A stretch of DNA of 64,000 nucleotides. It comes from a bacterium (GTDB taxonomy: Bacteria > 4484-113 > JAFGCY01). The notes beneath the pieces are model-generated. The model did no database searches. It saw only the letters and a program-made list of their open reading frames with translations, and had not been told where the DNA came from. The DNA lies in assembly GCA_016932385.1 (NCBI GenBank), contig JAFGCY010000063.1, forward strand, positions 37,116-101,115, given 5' to 3'. Positions 20,936 through 31,336 of the stretch are shown one piece after another. Both the position numbers and the translations under genes were made by a program. The first letter of the stretch is position 1, and each line of letters begins with the position of its first letter.

Positions 20936-21902
20936 CTCCCGCGGTGTCTTCCATGATCAGGCCGCTGCTGTGGGAACCGGTCAGCTTGAGGAAGACGTCT
21001 TCCAGGCTGGTCGTGTCGTGGTTTAGCTCCAGCAGCTTGAGGTTGTGGCCGATGGCGTAGTCGAACAGCGCCTCGCGCAGGTCGCTGCCGCGGCTGGCCG
21101 AGACCTTGAACCGCATTTCGCCGTTGGCGCGGAGCTGGTCCACGTTGCTGACTTCCGGCAGTTTGGCCAGGCCGGCGTTGATACCGGCCGGGTCGGCGGA
21201 GCCTTTCAGCGTCAGGGTGAACCGCTCTTCACCGCTGGCCATCTCCAGCAGTTCCTCGCTCGTGCCCTCGCCCACCAGCCGGCCTTCGTTGATGATCAGG
21301 ATCCGGTTGCAGGTGTTCTGTGCTTCGGGCAGGATGTGCGTGCTGAGCAGGATCGCCTTTTCCTTGGCGATCTCCTTGATCAGCGCGCGAATCTCGACGA
21401 TCTGGCCGGGATCGAGGCCGCTGGTCGGCTCGTCGAGGATCAGCACCGGCGGATCGCCCAGCAGCGCCTGCGCCAAGCCGACGCGCTGGCGGAAGCCTTT
21501 ACTGAGCTCGCCGATGTCCTTATGGGCCATCGCTTCGATGCCGCAGATGCCGATCAGCTCGTCGATCCGCGCGCGGCGCTTGGCCGCGGGTACGCCTTGC
21601 AGATCAGCCATGAATCCCAGATAGTCCAACACGCCCATCTCATCGTAGAGCGGCGTGTTCTCCGGCAGATAGCCGATCCGGCTGCGGGCGCCCCGCGGAT
21701 CCTCAAGGATGTCGAAGCCGTCGATGGTCGCCGTGCCGCTGGTCGGTGCGATGTAGCAGGTGAGGACTTTCATCGTCGTGGACTTGCCGGCGCCGTTGGG
21801 CCCCAGAAAGCCGACGATCTCACCACGACCGACTTTAAAGCTGACATTATCGACGGCCAAGGTCGTCCCATAGGACTTGGATACGTCCTTAACCTCTATC
21901 AT
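20919..21902 (-). CDS. ABC transporter ATP-binding protein (GldA-like)
   Basis: GPNGAGKSTTMK, LSKGFRQRVGLAQALLGDPPVLILDEPTSGLDP. Confidence 0.95.
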   Translation of the reverse strand: MIEVKDVSKSYGTTLAVDNVSFKVGRGEIVGFLGPNGAGKSTTMKVLTCYIAPTSGTATIDGFDILEDPRGARSRIGYLPENTPLYDEMGVLDYLGFMADLQGVPAAKRRARIDELIGICGIEAMAHKDIGELSKGFRQRVGLAQALLGDPPVLILDEPTSGLDPGQIVEIRALIKEIAKEKAILLSTHILPEAQNTCNRILIINEGRLVGEGTSEELLEMASGEERFTLTLKGSADPAGINAGLAKLPEVSNVDQLRANGEMRFKVSASRGSDLREALFDYAIGHNLKLLELNHDTTSLEDVFLKLTGSHSSGLIMEDTAGGERDE

Positions 21903-22068
21903 TCCAATCCCCTAAACCGGTATTAAATTTGGTTTAACTACACTGAAGTGTTATACAGACGGGTTAATTTAGCAGATGGTTCGAATGGCTGCAAAGATTT
22001 TCCCCGAAATCGCCCGGCAAATCAGGGAAATGGGCCGTGAAATGCCCGAATTGCACCTTGGCCGGGGC

Positions 22069-22659
22069 TTAGCCGCCGCCGGCGCTGCTGACCCGTTCGA
22101 ACAGCTCCGGCCAGTACTGCCTGACAGTGCTCAGCAACTGGCGTTGCCTCTGCGTTTTGTTTCCGCGGATCTCGACAATCGGTACCTGTATGCGCGCCAA
22201 CATGCCGGTGATTGCCGAATCCAGCGCGCGCTGGTAGTCCGGCGAGGTTTCCCGAAAGCCGTTGTCCTTGAGCGGGAATTGGATCGGCAGATAGAGCATC
22301 ACGCGGTAGCGTGCCAGCGCCGCCAGGGCGGTTGCCTGATGGCGCGCCAGGAAATCAGGTGCGATGTTTTGGTTGACCAACAGGTAGGAGCAGTGATCGA
22401 CCGGAGTGCGGTCGGCGATGGCCAAAGGCGCCTGCACGGCGTTGTCGCGGTCTTCGTAAGCGGCCAGGAAGGCGTCGTAATCGGATTCGCGCATCGCCGC
22501 GTCGATACGCACGCCCCGCTCGGACAGCTTCCGCGCCAGTTCGGGCAGCAGTTCGGCGTTGTGCTGGGTTGTCGCCAGCTTGCGCATCAACCAGTCGGCC
22601 AGGGTCGTCTTGCCCGTGCCGGGCGCACCGCATATCCCCAGAATTCGTGGCTGGCCCAT
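22069..22659 (-). CDS. P-loop AAA_28/NadR-like ATPase
   Basis: ILGICGAPGTGKTTLADWLM P-loop; ADRTPVDHCSYLL. Confidence 0.75.
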   Translation of the reverse strand: MGQPRILGICGAPGTGKTTLADWLMRKLATTQHNAELLPELARKLSERGVRIDAAMRESDYDAFLAAYEDRDNAVQAPLAIADRTPVDHCSYLLVNQNIAPDFLARHQATALAALARYRVMLYLPIQFPLKDNGFRETSPDYQRALDSAITGMLARIQVPIVEIRGNKTQRQRQLLSTVRQYWPELFERVSSAGGG

Positions 22660-22705
22660 GCTGGTTCGCTCCAACGCATTGTAACGCGCAGATGGTCTTA
22701 GGTGT

Positions 22706-22742
22706 AGATAAGCAACAGGGGTGGAGCCACGCTCCACCCCTG
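22706..22742 (-). terminator. Terminator-like hairpin downstream of the WD40 gene
   Basis: CAGGGGTGGAGC/GCTCCACCCCTG stem. Confidence 0.5.
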
Positions 22743-22770
22743 GTTAGAGTCTGTTTAACGCCGGGCTTGA

Positions 22771-23730
22771 CTAGAAATTGGTGTCCCAGACGCGGACCTT
22801 ATAGTCGGCGCCGCCCGTGAACATCATATCCAGATCGTCGGCAATCAGGAAGTCGCGGACCGCCAGCACGTGGGCCTGCATCTCGCCGGCCTTCTCGCCG
22901 TCGTGGTTCCACAACTTGATCTTGCCGTCCTCGCCGCCGCTGACCGCCAGGCTGTCATCCGGCAGGAACGTGATGTAGTTGACGTTGCCGGCATGGGCGC
23001 GCATCTTGCGGACCAGGCTGCCCGTGGAGGCATCCCACACACGGATCTCGCCGCTGGTGCCGCCCGTGTACAGGCAGGCTTCCAGGTTGTTGAGCTGCAG
23101 GCACAGCACCTCGGCGCCGTCATAAGCCTTGATCTCGCTCTCCAACGAGCCCATCAGCGCGTCGTACACCTTGACCATGCCGTCAACGCCGCCGGAGAAC
23201 AGGTAGTCGCCGTTCTGCGTCAGGATCAGATCGTTAACGCCGTTGTAATGGGCATAGGCTTCCCACTCGAGCGTGTAACCGTCCTCGACGTTGTAGCAGC
23301 GGATCCACCCGTCGTCACCGCCGGAATAGATGTAATAACCCTCCGGATGGATGGCCAACGTCTTGGCACCGCCTTCATGCGCGGGCAGCGCGATCAGCAG
23401 CTCAAGTGTCATCGCGTCCCACACCTTGACGAATCCATCGTCACCGGCGGTCGCCATAAAGGTTGTGTCCGGGCTGATCACCAGGTCATTAACCGCAACC
23501 TGGCAGGCGGGTACGGTCTGAACCAGCTCCAGCGTATTGACATCCCACAGCTTGATCCGGCCGTCCTTGCCGCCGGAATACAGCATGGCACCGTCGTCGG
23601 TGAGGTCAATGGCGTTCACCGCGCCGTAATGGGCGTCAACAGTCTGCACCAGGTCGGCGGGCGCCATGGCCGCGCTGGCGAATAAAAACAGTCCAATTAC
23701 CCCGATAACCGCTACGATGATGTTGCGCAT
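22771..23730 (-). CDS. Secreted seven-repeat WD40 beta-propeller protein
   Basis: Signal peptide MRNIIVAVIGVIGLFLFASAAMA; seven repeats ending in GGKDG/AGDDG/GGDDG/GGVDG/GGTSG/GGEDG/GGADY plus WD-like dipeptides. Confidence 0.9.
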   Translation of the reverse strand: MRNIIVAVIGVIGLFLFASAAMAPADLVQTVDAHYGAVNAIDLTDDGAMLYSGGKDGRIKLWDVNTLELVQTVPACQVAVNDLVISPDTTFMATAGDDGFVKVWDAMTLELLIALPAHEGGAKTLAIHPEGYYIYSGGDDGWIRCYNVEDGYTLEWEAYAHYNGVNDLILTQNGDYLFSGGVDGMVKVYDALMGSLESEIKAYDGAEVLCLQLNNLEACLYTGGTSGEIRVWDASTGSLVRKMRAHAGNVNYITFLPDDSLAVSGGEDGKIKLWNHDGEKAGEMQAHVLAVRDFLIADDLDMMFTGGADYKVRVWDTNF

Positions 23731-23967
23731 CGTCGATGACCCTCCAGTTTTTTCAACTGAACGTACACAGCTGCGCCGCCCAGTTTTGAACGATTGCATA
23801 CCTTACCACTTTTCCGGGCTTTTGACCATACAGATACTTCTATTGGGTATGTAAAGCAGGGCTGGTCATTCCCGTTGAACGGCTGGGATTACCAGCCGTC
23901 CCAGCAGAGCGTGCGCTGGCATGTTAGTATATGGCGGCGCCGGTTCAACCGTCGTCAAGGAACTCGT

Positions 23968-24648
23968 ATGAACAGAACTAGCATTGCGTTTATGATCCTG
24001 TTGGCTGTGTCCGTGCTGGCCGTGCCGGCGCGGGCCGAAATTTCTTTACTGGAAAAGGGACAGCTCCGGTACGGTGAAAGCATCCTGGATTTCAATGAGC
24101 AGTTGAACCGCAACGAGGAAGACTTCATCGTGCAGTTCCGGATCGACACGCCTTCCACCAACGAGATCGCCTGTATCTACAACGAAACCGAGTTCTACCA
24201 TGCCCGGTTCTATCGCGGACAGTGCTATTACATCGAGCGCCGGCAGGAGCTGCCCGTCGAGGAAGTGCCGGTGCTGTTCGAGCAGTTCGGCGAGACCTAC
24301 GGCGAGACACCCGAGGTTACGCAGAGCCGCGACCAGCATCTCTGGTACGCGCGCTGGATGCTGAAAAACCGCGAGATCGAATTGACGGCCTACAGCCGGA
24401 CCGACGAGTTGTTCTTCGTCAGTTACACCGAGTTCGATCCCCTGCTGCTGGGTGAAGCTCTGTACGTCCAGGAGCAGGAGGTTCAGGCGGGGGCGGTGAT
24501 CGACCCGATCACCGGCCGGGCCCAGCTGCAGGAGAGCACGGAAGGCCAGGAAGGCCAAGCGGAGGGCGATCAGGACACGGAAGCAGACGATGACGATTCC
24601 GAGGAAGCGGTGCCCGAGGATCCCGTCGAGGAAGACGACTGGTATTAA
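23968..24648 (+). CDS. Secreted hypothetical protein with acidic C-terminal tail
   Basis: Signal peptide MNRTSIAFMILLAVSVLAVPARA; tail EADDDDSEEAVPEDPVEEDDWY. Confidence 0.75.
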   Translation: MNRTSIAFMILLAVSVLAVPARAEISLLEKGQLRYGESILDFNEQLNRNEEDFIVQFRIDTPSTNEIACIYNETEFYHARFYRGQCYYIERRQELPVEEVPVLFEQFGETYGETPEVTQSRDQHLWYARWMLKNREIELTAYSRTDELFFVSYTEFDPLLLGEALYVQEQEVQAGAVIDPITGRAQLQESTEGQEGQAEGDQDTEADDDDSEEAVPEDPVEEDDWY

Positions 24649-24657
24649 GCCCGTGGC

Positions 24658-27600
24658 CTAGATCGTACCGGAGATACCGTATTCGCTGAGGGAACCGCCC
24701 AGCACATCCGTCAGGACATCCGTGCGCAACCGCTCGAAATCGAAGTGGAACTGCGCATCCATCTCCAGTGGGAAGTAGCCGTCGCGGATGACATCGCCGT
24801 TGTCGTCCGTGACTGGGTTGCCATTGGCATCGGTCAGGGCGGGGCGGTGGACGCCATACGGGCTGTAGAGATGGAGATAACCCGGATACTGCGGCAGGGC
24901 ATTCAGGTACAGCTTGACCCAAATCTCGTCGCCGTCGGACAGCGAACCGCGGCGCCACAGGGCTTCCCAGGTGGTGCAGCAGTTGATTTTGCGCAGCCAG
25001 ACGGTCCGGACCGCGTCGCGCAGGAAGTCCTTGCTGAAGGCGGGTTTGACCGTGTTGGGGTAGCTGTAGTACATGGTCATCGCCCCGACCCAGCCGTCAC
25101 CGAGCCGCCGCGAGTAAGTCGCCTGCAGGCTCTGGCCCTTGAATTTATTGATGAAGTCCGTGGTGAACGCGTATGTGGAGCCCAAGGTCCAGTTGCGATA
25201 ACCGTCCGGCGCCAGGTACCGGGAGCGCCACGTGGCCTGGACCCGGCTTTGGTTCCATTCCCACTGGTAGGCGTTGTCCTCGGACGACAGGCGCGGGCCG
25301 ATACTGGTGGCGAACGTCATGCCGAACAGGTCGTTGGGATCCCAGGTGAAGTTGGAGCTGACCGTGGCGAAGCGCCAGGTTTGGAAGTCGTAGCTGTTGC
25401 CCAGCGTCCACTTCCAGGTGTGGTTGTCCCGGTCGTACATGTTGATGTTGTACGTCAGGTTGTTGCGGTAGGCGCGGCGGTCGTTTTCCGCTGTACCGGC
25501 GCGCGCGCCCTGCCAGTAGAACATGTTCCAGGTCATCTTGAAGTCGTACCAGTCGTGGCTGTTGTAAGTCAGCGTGGTTCGGGGATTGAGCTGGTAGAGC
25601 GCATTGCCGTCGCTGTAGAAATACTGGTTGAAACCCAGGTTGTAGGCGACATTGCAGGACCGGCTGTAATTGGTATTGTCGCTGCCGCTGATCTGCAGGG
25701 CGTAACGCTCGTACGGATTCAGGTCGGGATCGCCGCGGCGACCGGAGATCAATCGCTCCGCCGTGATCGTGTAGCTGTTGAAGAACGTGTTGTCGTCGAA
25801 GATGTCATTGGGCAGCTTGACCGACAGGCTCGGCAGCTTGTTGCTGATCTGTGTGTTGGACTCGATGTAGCCGTCGCCGTCGAAGTCGATGTTGCTCTTG
25901 TTGTAAGTCAGGTCGATGTTGTAGCCTTCCATCGACGTGTTGGGGGCACCGCGGTAATTCGCGGTAACGGAATAGCTGCCTTCCTTGTCCACGGGGTTCA
26001 GCGCGGTGGCGCCGTGCTGGACCTCGGACCGGTCGAACCTGAATTCAACGCCCAGTTCCTTGGTGAACTTCTTGCTGTAGTCGTATTTGAAGCGCCGGTT
26101 GGTCTTTCTGGGCGTAGTCACTTCGCCTTCGGCGGTGACGGTGCCGCCGCTGTTGATGTAATCGGTCAGTGAGACATTGGTATTGGTCGTGCCCCGGTTG
26201 TATTTCAGGGCGAAGCTCTTATCCCAAGTGTCCTTGCGCGTGCCCAGGTTCTGCGAGTTGGTGCTGTAATTCGGAGTGAAGACGTAGTCACGGCTGAGCT
26301 TGAACGAACCGGTGATGGCCCGGCTGAGCTTGAGGTCCTGGTTCACCGCGTAGCTGTAATCGGCGCCGGTGTAGTCCGAGTTGCGGTTGATCGGTGTCTG
26401 GCGGAACACGATGCTGTCGCGGATCGGCGCCGGCCAGTCGTCCTTATAATAAACATCGATCAGGCCGACACCCAGGCTGGGGATGAAGTACTCCTGCTTG
26501 ACTCCGACGCCCGCGCCGCGTTCGGTCATGAACTCGGTCTTGATGCCGCCCTCGATCGGATCATTCACGCCCTCAACCCACCGCGAGGAATACGTATAGG
26601 CAAACTTAGCGAACAGGCCGTCGCTCTTGTTCCAGCCGTAGGTTTGCTGGATGTCGCTGCGTTCCTCCGGCTTCTGCAGTTTCTTGGGGATCGGCACCGC
26701 CAGCATTGGGATCCAGGCGACTTTGTCGTCGCGCAGGAACAGGTAGGCGTCGTACATCACGACGCTCTTGCCCTGCCGGTAGTGCATCTTGTCGCACTTG
26801 ATCTCGTAATCGCGGTGCGGGCCGCAGAGCGGCGGGCAGGTCGTGATCAGCGCCTTTTCCATGATCAGGTGATCGAAGGTGCCGTAAGCGCGCTCGGCTT
26901 CGAAATACAGCGGCTCGTACAGGCGCTCGCCGCTGGTGTTGCCCTCGATCCAGAACATTTCGAGCGTCTGCGTGTCGTAGTTCAGATAGGCCTCGTCGCA
27001 ATAGACGATGTTCTTGCCCTGTTGGATGGCGACATAGCCCTTGGCATAGGCCGTGGCGGCGCCGTCGTCGACCTCCACCAGATCGGCCCAGATCGCGATG
27101 TCGCTAAACAGCAACTCGACGTTGCCGCTGAACGTCAGGATCCGGTTGCGGCGGTCGTATTGGAATGAATCGCTGGCCTTGAATGTCATCAGGCCGGAGG
27201 GCAGCGGGATCGTGACGCCCGACTCCGGGCGCTGTTCCATGGCCAGGTCGATCCGCTGCAGGCTTTCCTCGATGCTGCGGGCGGCGCGTTCTTCGGCGTT
27301 CTCGCCGTCCTCGACCGGCGGCAGCGGCCGGCGTTCCAGATAAGCTCGCTCGGGCTGGACAAAGCTGTCGGGCGAAGGCAGCTCCGGCGCGAATTGGATC
27401 GGCGGAATGGCGACGGAAAGCGTCGGCTCTTGGTAGTCCTCCGCGGCACCCGCCAGTTCGGCGGGGGAGGGCAGCTGGAAATCCGGCTCGGGGGGAATGG
27501 CAACTTCGTCTTCCTCGTCCGTCGTGCCCTCGGCCCGGTTGGTGGCCCCCGTGGCGCTGGCCCGGGACTCGGCGGCATTGGCGATCGGGGGGACGCCCCC

Positions 27601-28074
27601 GGGCAGTGCCGGCGTGAACTCGGATGTTTTCTCGGTTCCCGTGGGGGTCGATTCGACGACATTGCCGGCCGATGTCGTATCGGTTGCGGTGGTGTCGACA
27701 ATCACTTCGGTCCCACTGCGGTCCGAGCGTTCGGTCTCGGGTTCCGGGGACGGTGTTTCCGCCACGGTCACGGTGGTGGTAGCGGTCGCATTCGTTCCGG
27801 TCGCATCGGCCGGTTGCTCCGCCACGGTCTCGGCTGCCTCCGTCGCGGTGGCTTCGGCTGTATTTTCCGCGCTGGATTCGGCGGAGTTTACATCGGTCGT
27901 GGTTGGTTCGGGTTCCGGCGGAGGTTCTTTCTCAGCGGTATTCTGGGCCCAGCCGCTCGCCGGCCAGCAAGCGCCGCAAACCAGGACAACCAGCGCTGCC
28001 AGTAATGCCACAAGGCTGAGGGGCCTGCCCCGCTTCAACTTGCTACTCCGCCTTCCTCTTGATTCACGCCACAT
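24658..28074 (-). CDS. LptD-like LPS-assembly outer membrane protein with long Ala/Thr/Glu-rich N-terminal region, 1138 aa
   Basis: OstA_N-like region (FQYDRRNRILTFSGNVELLFSDIAIWADLVEVD) followed by a long beta-strand-rich barrel-like region. Confidence 0.85.
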   Translation of the reverse strand: MWRESRGRRSSKLKRGRPLSLVALLAALVVLVCGACWPASGWAQNTAEKEPPPEPEPTTTDVNSAESSAENTAEATATEAAETVAEQPADATGTNATATTTVTVAETPSPEPETERSDRSGTEVIVDTTATDTTSAGNVVESTPTGTEKTSEFTPALPGGVPPIANAAESRASATGATNRAEGTTDEEDEVAIPPEPDFQLPSPAELAGAAEDYQEPTLSVAIPPIQFAPELPSPDSFVQPERAYLERRPLPPVEDGENAEERAARSIEESLQRIDLAMEQRPESGVTIPLPSGLMTFKASDSFQYDRRNRILTFSGNVELLFSDIAIWADLVEVDDGAATAYAKGYVAIQQGKNIVYCDEAYLNYDTQTLEMFWIEGNTSGERLYEPLYFEAERAYGTFDHLIMEKALITTCPPLCGPHRDYEIKCDKMHYRQGKSVVMYDAYLFLRDDKVAWIPMLAVPIPKKLQKPEERSDIQQTYGWNKSDGLFAKFAYTYSSRWVEGVNDPIEGGIKTEFMTERGAGVGVKQEYFIPSLGVGLIDVYYKDDWPAPIRDSIVFRQTPINRNSDYTGADYSYAVNQDLKLSRAITGSFKLSRDYVFTPNYSTNSQNLGTRKDTWDKSFALKYNRGTTNTNVSLTDYINSGGTVTAEGEVTTPRKTNRRFKYDYSKKFTKELGVEFRFDRSEVQHGATALNPVDKEGSYSVTANYRGAPNTSMEGYNIDLTYNKSNIDFDGDGYIESNTQISNKLPSLSVKLPNDIFDDNTFFNSYTITAERLISGRRGDPDLNPYERYALQISGSDNTNYSRSCNVAYNLGFNQYFYSDGNALYQLNPRTTLTYNSHDWYDFKMTWNMFYWQGARAGTAENDRRAYRNNLTYNINMYDRDNHTWKWTLGNSYDFQTWRFATVSSNFTWDPNDLFGMTFATSIGPRLSSEDNAYQWEWNQSRVQATWRSRYLAPDGYRNWTLGSTYAFTTDFINKFKGQSLQATYSRRLGDGWVGAMTMYYSYPNTVKPAFSKDFLRDAVRTVWLRKINCCTTWEALWRRGSLSDGDEIWVKLYLNALPQYPGYLHLYSPYGVHRPALTDANGNPVTDDNGDVIRDGYFPLEMDAQFHFDFERLRTDVLTDVLGGSLSEYGISGTI

Positions 28075-28246
28075 GCAAGACGTGCTGTGAGCGTAAATGT
28101 TTACACCATGCCGGTGCTAATTAATTATTGCATACGCTGGGTTGTCGTCGTCGGACCGGACCGCCGGCGAACCGGACAGCTCGGCAGGTTTGGCGGCCGC
28201 TTATCACGGTATAAACTAGGCTGATCAGAGCAGTGGAGGGAAAGTC

Positions 28247-29188
28247 GTGCAGTACGAGGAAGTGCTTGCCAAGCAGTGGGATCTGGTGATCATCGGCGCG
28301 GGGCCCGGCGGGATGGGCGCGGCGCTCTACGCCAGCCGCGCCGATCTGGCGACACTGGTGGTCGAGAAGCAGTACGCCGGCGGGCTGATCATGCTGACGC
28401 ACGAGGTGGAGAACTACCCCTGCATCGACAAGGCGAGCGGCATGGACCTGGGGATGAAGCTGGAGCAGCAGTGCCGCAAGTTCGGCACCGAGTTCCTGCT
28501 GAAGGAAGTCAGGCGCGTCGACCGCAGCGGAGCTGGATTCGCCGTGACGCTGGCCGACGGCAAATCGGTCAGCACGGCCACGGTGGTGATCGCCTCGGGC
28601 AGCGCGCCGCGGCGCTTGCCCTGCCCGGGCGAGCAGGAGTTCTACGGCAAGGGGGTCAGTTATTGCGCCACCTGCGACGGGGCATTTTTCCGCGACAAGG
28701 AAGTAGTCGTGGTCGGCGGCGGCGAGAGCGCCTTCCAGGAGGGGCTGTTCCTGACGCAGTTCGCCAGCAAGGTCACGCTGGTGCACCGTCGCGAGGGTTT
28801 CCGCGCCACCGAGCTGGCGATCCGCCGGGCCCGGGCCAACGCGAAGTGGCATGAGAAGCTGAACTACGTCGTCGAGGAGATCTACGGCGACGAGACGATG
28901 CAAGGCGTCAAGCTCAAGCATGCCCAGACCGGCGAGATCGAGGACTTCCCCTGCGACGGCATCTTCGGTTTCATCGGCTACGATCCGGCTAGCGCCTCGG
29001 TCAGCCACCTGGTGGAGACCGACGAGGAGGGCTATGTCGTCGGCGACCTGAACATGCGCACCAGCGTTCACGGTATCTGGGTGGCGGGCGACATTCTCAA
29101 GGGCGCCAAGAAGCAGATGGTGATCAGCGCGGGCAACGGCGCCACCGCCGCGATGGACATCCGCGAGTACCTGGCCGAGCGCGACTGA
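28247..29188 (+). CDS. trxB: Thioredoxin reductase (GTG start)
   Basis: DLVIIGAGPGGMGAALYASR, CATCDGAFF redox motif, VVVGGGESAFQEGLFL, GIWVAGDI. Confidence 0.95.
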   Translation: MQYEEVLAKQWDLVIIGAGPGGMGAALYASRADLATLVVEKQYAGGLIMLTHEVENYPCIDKASGMDLGMKLEQQCRKFGTEFLLKEVRRVDRSGAGFAVTLADGKSVSTATVVIASGSAPRRLPCPGEQEFYGKGVSYCATCDGAFFRDKEVVVVGGGESAFQEGLFLTQFASKVTLVHRREGFRATELAIRRARANAKWHEKLNYVVEEIYGDETMQGVKLKHAQTGEIEDFPCDGIFGFIGYDPASASVSHLVETDEEGYVVGDLNMRTSVHGIWVAGDILKGAKKQMVISAGNGATAAMDIREYLAERD

Positions 29189-29206
29189 GCAATCCGTTTT
29201 TACCTG

Positions 29207-31324
29207 TTACATGTCATTCGTGAAGTACGACATCACGAACGCGTCGTTATTACCGCCGCCCGTGTTTTCCACGCCGCTGCCCAGCACCGTCACGGTACCG
29301 GTGATATCGATGGCGTTAATCGCGTGGTCGACAACCGTGCCGGATGCCGTCTGGACTGCCGCCGGGTAATCAGCAGCGCTCAATGAGCCCGTGTTCCAGA
29401 CTCCGGCGGCCCGGACACCTTCACCCGCAATAGCCACGACGCCCGCGTGGCCGCGCACCATTTGATTCACGGCTTGATCCGCGCCGTTGGTGTAAGTGCG
29501 CTGCCAATTCAGTGCGCCGCTGCTGTTAAGTTGCCAGATATATGGATCACGCTGGTTCCCAACGCCCACTTCCGAGTAGTTGCCCAGGACAAACACGCTG
29601 ACGGGCAGAAACATCGTGCCCGTTGTGAATACATCCATCGCGTATTCGCCTTGATCGCTGCCGATCGTTTTGGCCCACTGGTACACACCGGATGAATCGT
29701 ACTTGACCAGCAGGGCGTCGGCGGGATTCGTGCCGCTCGTACTGCCTACCAAGTAGGCGTTGCCGGTGTAATCCAGCGCCAAGGCATGGACATACTCATT
29801 ATCGTCGGTTGCCTGCCCCACGCAGCTTTCCAGGGTTAGCCCGCCCGTGGGAGTAAATCTCAGCAGCAGCACATCGCCACCACGGGTTGCCGTCCGGATG
29901 CCGCCGCAAAGCAGCAACTGGTTCGCGGCGGTTAGTTTGATGTCCTCGACGTAGCTCGATCCGTCTATTACTGCCCACGTTTTAGCCCATCCGACCTCGC
30001 CGGTCGGATCGAGCTGCATTACCAGTGCTTCGGCGGGCTCCCAGGATTCCTCAGCTTTGCCAGCCAGGAAGATATTGCCTGTACCGTCCACGGCCAGGGC
30101 CCGGGCTTGATCGAAATAGTAAAAGTGATACCGTTTTTGCCAGACGATTTCTCCGGTTGGCGCTAGTTTGATGAGGCCGACATCCTGCTCCAGCGACGAC
30201 CCGCCGAACGGGCCCAGATACCCGGCGACATACGCGTACCCGCTCGAGCCGCTGACCGCATAAGCCCGATCGTCGTTATCACCACCATAGGCCAGCTTCC
30301 ACTGGAGTTCCCCGAATCGGTTGTATTTCACAACCAGCCAGTCGGTTTCATTGAGGCTTGTGTAACCGGCAGTGTACACGTTACCTTGGGAGTCGACCCA
30401 CAGGTCGTCCAGGCATTCATAGACACTTGTGCCCCACGTTCGCGACCAGCCCTGGACCGTGATGGAGCGGACGGCGATGTCTGTATTGCCGTTGTTGTCT
30501 GTGACGCGAAGCGTCAGCATGTTGTCGCTGGGATCCACGTATGTGAAATCGGCGATCGGGTCGGCTTCGGTCAGGTCGTAAACGCCGTCCCCTTCCCAAT
30601 CCCACTCATAACTGACGATCGTACCGGCGTCGCGGTCGAAGGAATCACCGGCGTCGACGTTGACTGGGGTGGCCGCATTGCCGAAGGTTCTGTCCACCGT
30701 AAATGCGGCGACCGGTGCTTCGCCGTCAATATCTACATCCAGAGCGACACGCGCGACGAGCGTGGCATCGTCCCAGAGCACGACCGCCACGTAGGCCAGG
30801 CCGTAGGGGTTGATCATCGTGATCCCGGCCGGTACATCGACCGTGTCGTTGCCGGTGGCGTCGGCGATGTACTGCCAGCGCCAGCTGCTGCCGGTCATGT
30901 CGCCGAAGCCGAGCCAGAACGCGTCCGCCAACGGGCTGGCCAGCTCGACGGTCACGGACAGCGGGGTATCGGCGTCGGCCATGTCGTCGAAGCGGAAAAT
31001 CGCCCAGGCCGGGGTGTCCGCGCCGGCGAACAGCTGCAGGGTGTGGGCGGTGGTGTTCTTCACGGCGGAAGCGTCACAACGAAAGCAGTCGTCGCCCAGG
31101 CATTCACGGGTCTGGACGCCGCTGCCCGCGCGCGGCACACTGGCCCGTGCCTCGTCGGTCAGCCAGGGCATCGGAAACTCCGCCAGGCTGGCCGGTGGTG
31201 AAGTAGCCGGCGTGCCGGTTTGGGGTACAGAGGCCTGTTGGCCGGAGCAGCCGGTGAAGAGTAAAGCAGTCAGGACAAAGCCCAGTAATTGGAGCGGTCT
31301 AACCGCCCGCTTGGCAGCGCACAT
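29207..31324 (-). CDS. Lipoprotein with PKD domain and SBBP-like beta-propeller repeats
   Basis: Lipobox LLFTGCSG; PKD region VNVDAGDSFDRDAGTIVSYEWDWEGDGVYD...FTYVDPSDNMLTLRVTDNNG; repeats ..GNAYLVGSTSGTNPADALLVKYDSSGVYQWAKT.. Confidence 0.87.
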   Translation of the reverse strand: MCAAKRAVRPLQLLGFVLTALLFTGCSGQQASVPQTGTPATSPPASLAEFPMPWLTDEARASVPRAGSGVQTRECLGDDCFRCDASAVKNTTAHTLQLFAGADTPAWAIFRFDDMADADTPLSVTVELASPLADAFWLGFGDMTGSSWRWQYIADATGNDTVDVPAGITMINPYGLAYVAVVLWDDATLVARVALDVDIDGEAPVAAFTVDRTFGNAATPVNVDAGDSFDRDAGTIVSYEWDWEGDGVYDLTEADPIADFTYVDPSDNMLTLRVTDNNGNTDIAVRSITVQGWSRTWGTSVYECLDDLWVDSQGNVYTAGYTSLNETDWLVVKYNRFGELQWKLAYGGDNDDRAYAVSGSSGYAYVAGYLGPFGGSSLEQDVGLIKLAPTGEIVWQKRYHFYYFDQARALAVDGTGNIFLAGKAEESWEPAEALVMQLDPTGEVGWAKTWAVIDGSSYVEDIKLTAANQLLLCGGIRTATRGGDVLLLRFTPTGGLTLESCVGQATDDNEYVHALALDYTGNAYLVGSTSGTNPADALLVKYDSSGVYQWAKTIGSDQGEYAMDVFTTGTMFLPVSVFVLGNYSEVGVGNQRDPYIWQLNSSGALNWQRTYTNGADQAVNQMVRGHAGVVAIAGEGVRAAGVWNTGSLSAADYPAAVQTASGTVVDHAINAIDITGTVTVLGSGVENTGGGNNDAFVMSYFTNDM

Positions 31325-31336
31325 TTAAACCTCCAC

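Noticed and set aside
22771-23730. CRISPR-like or tandem DNA repeat from the periodic WD40 region, and likewise HEAT and propeller genes
   Set aside because: Periodicity is at the protein level with divergent DNA; no direct repeats separated by unique spacers were seen anywhere in the window.
24745-26172. 475-aa plus-strand ORF antisense to the LptD-like gene
   Set aside because: Val/Gly/Ala-rich shadow ORF with no domain features; the minus-strand gene is convincing.
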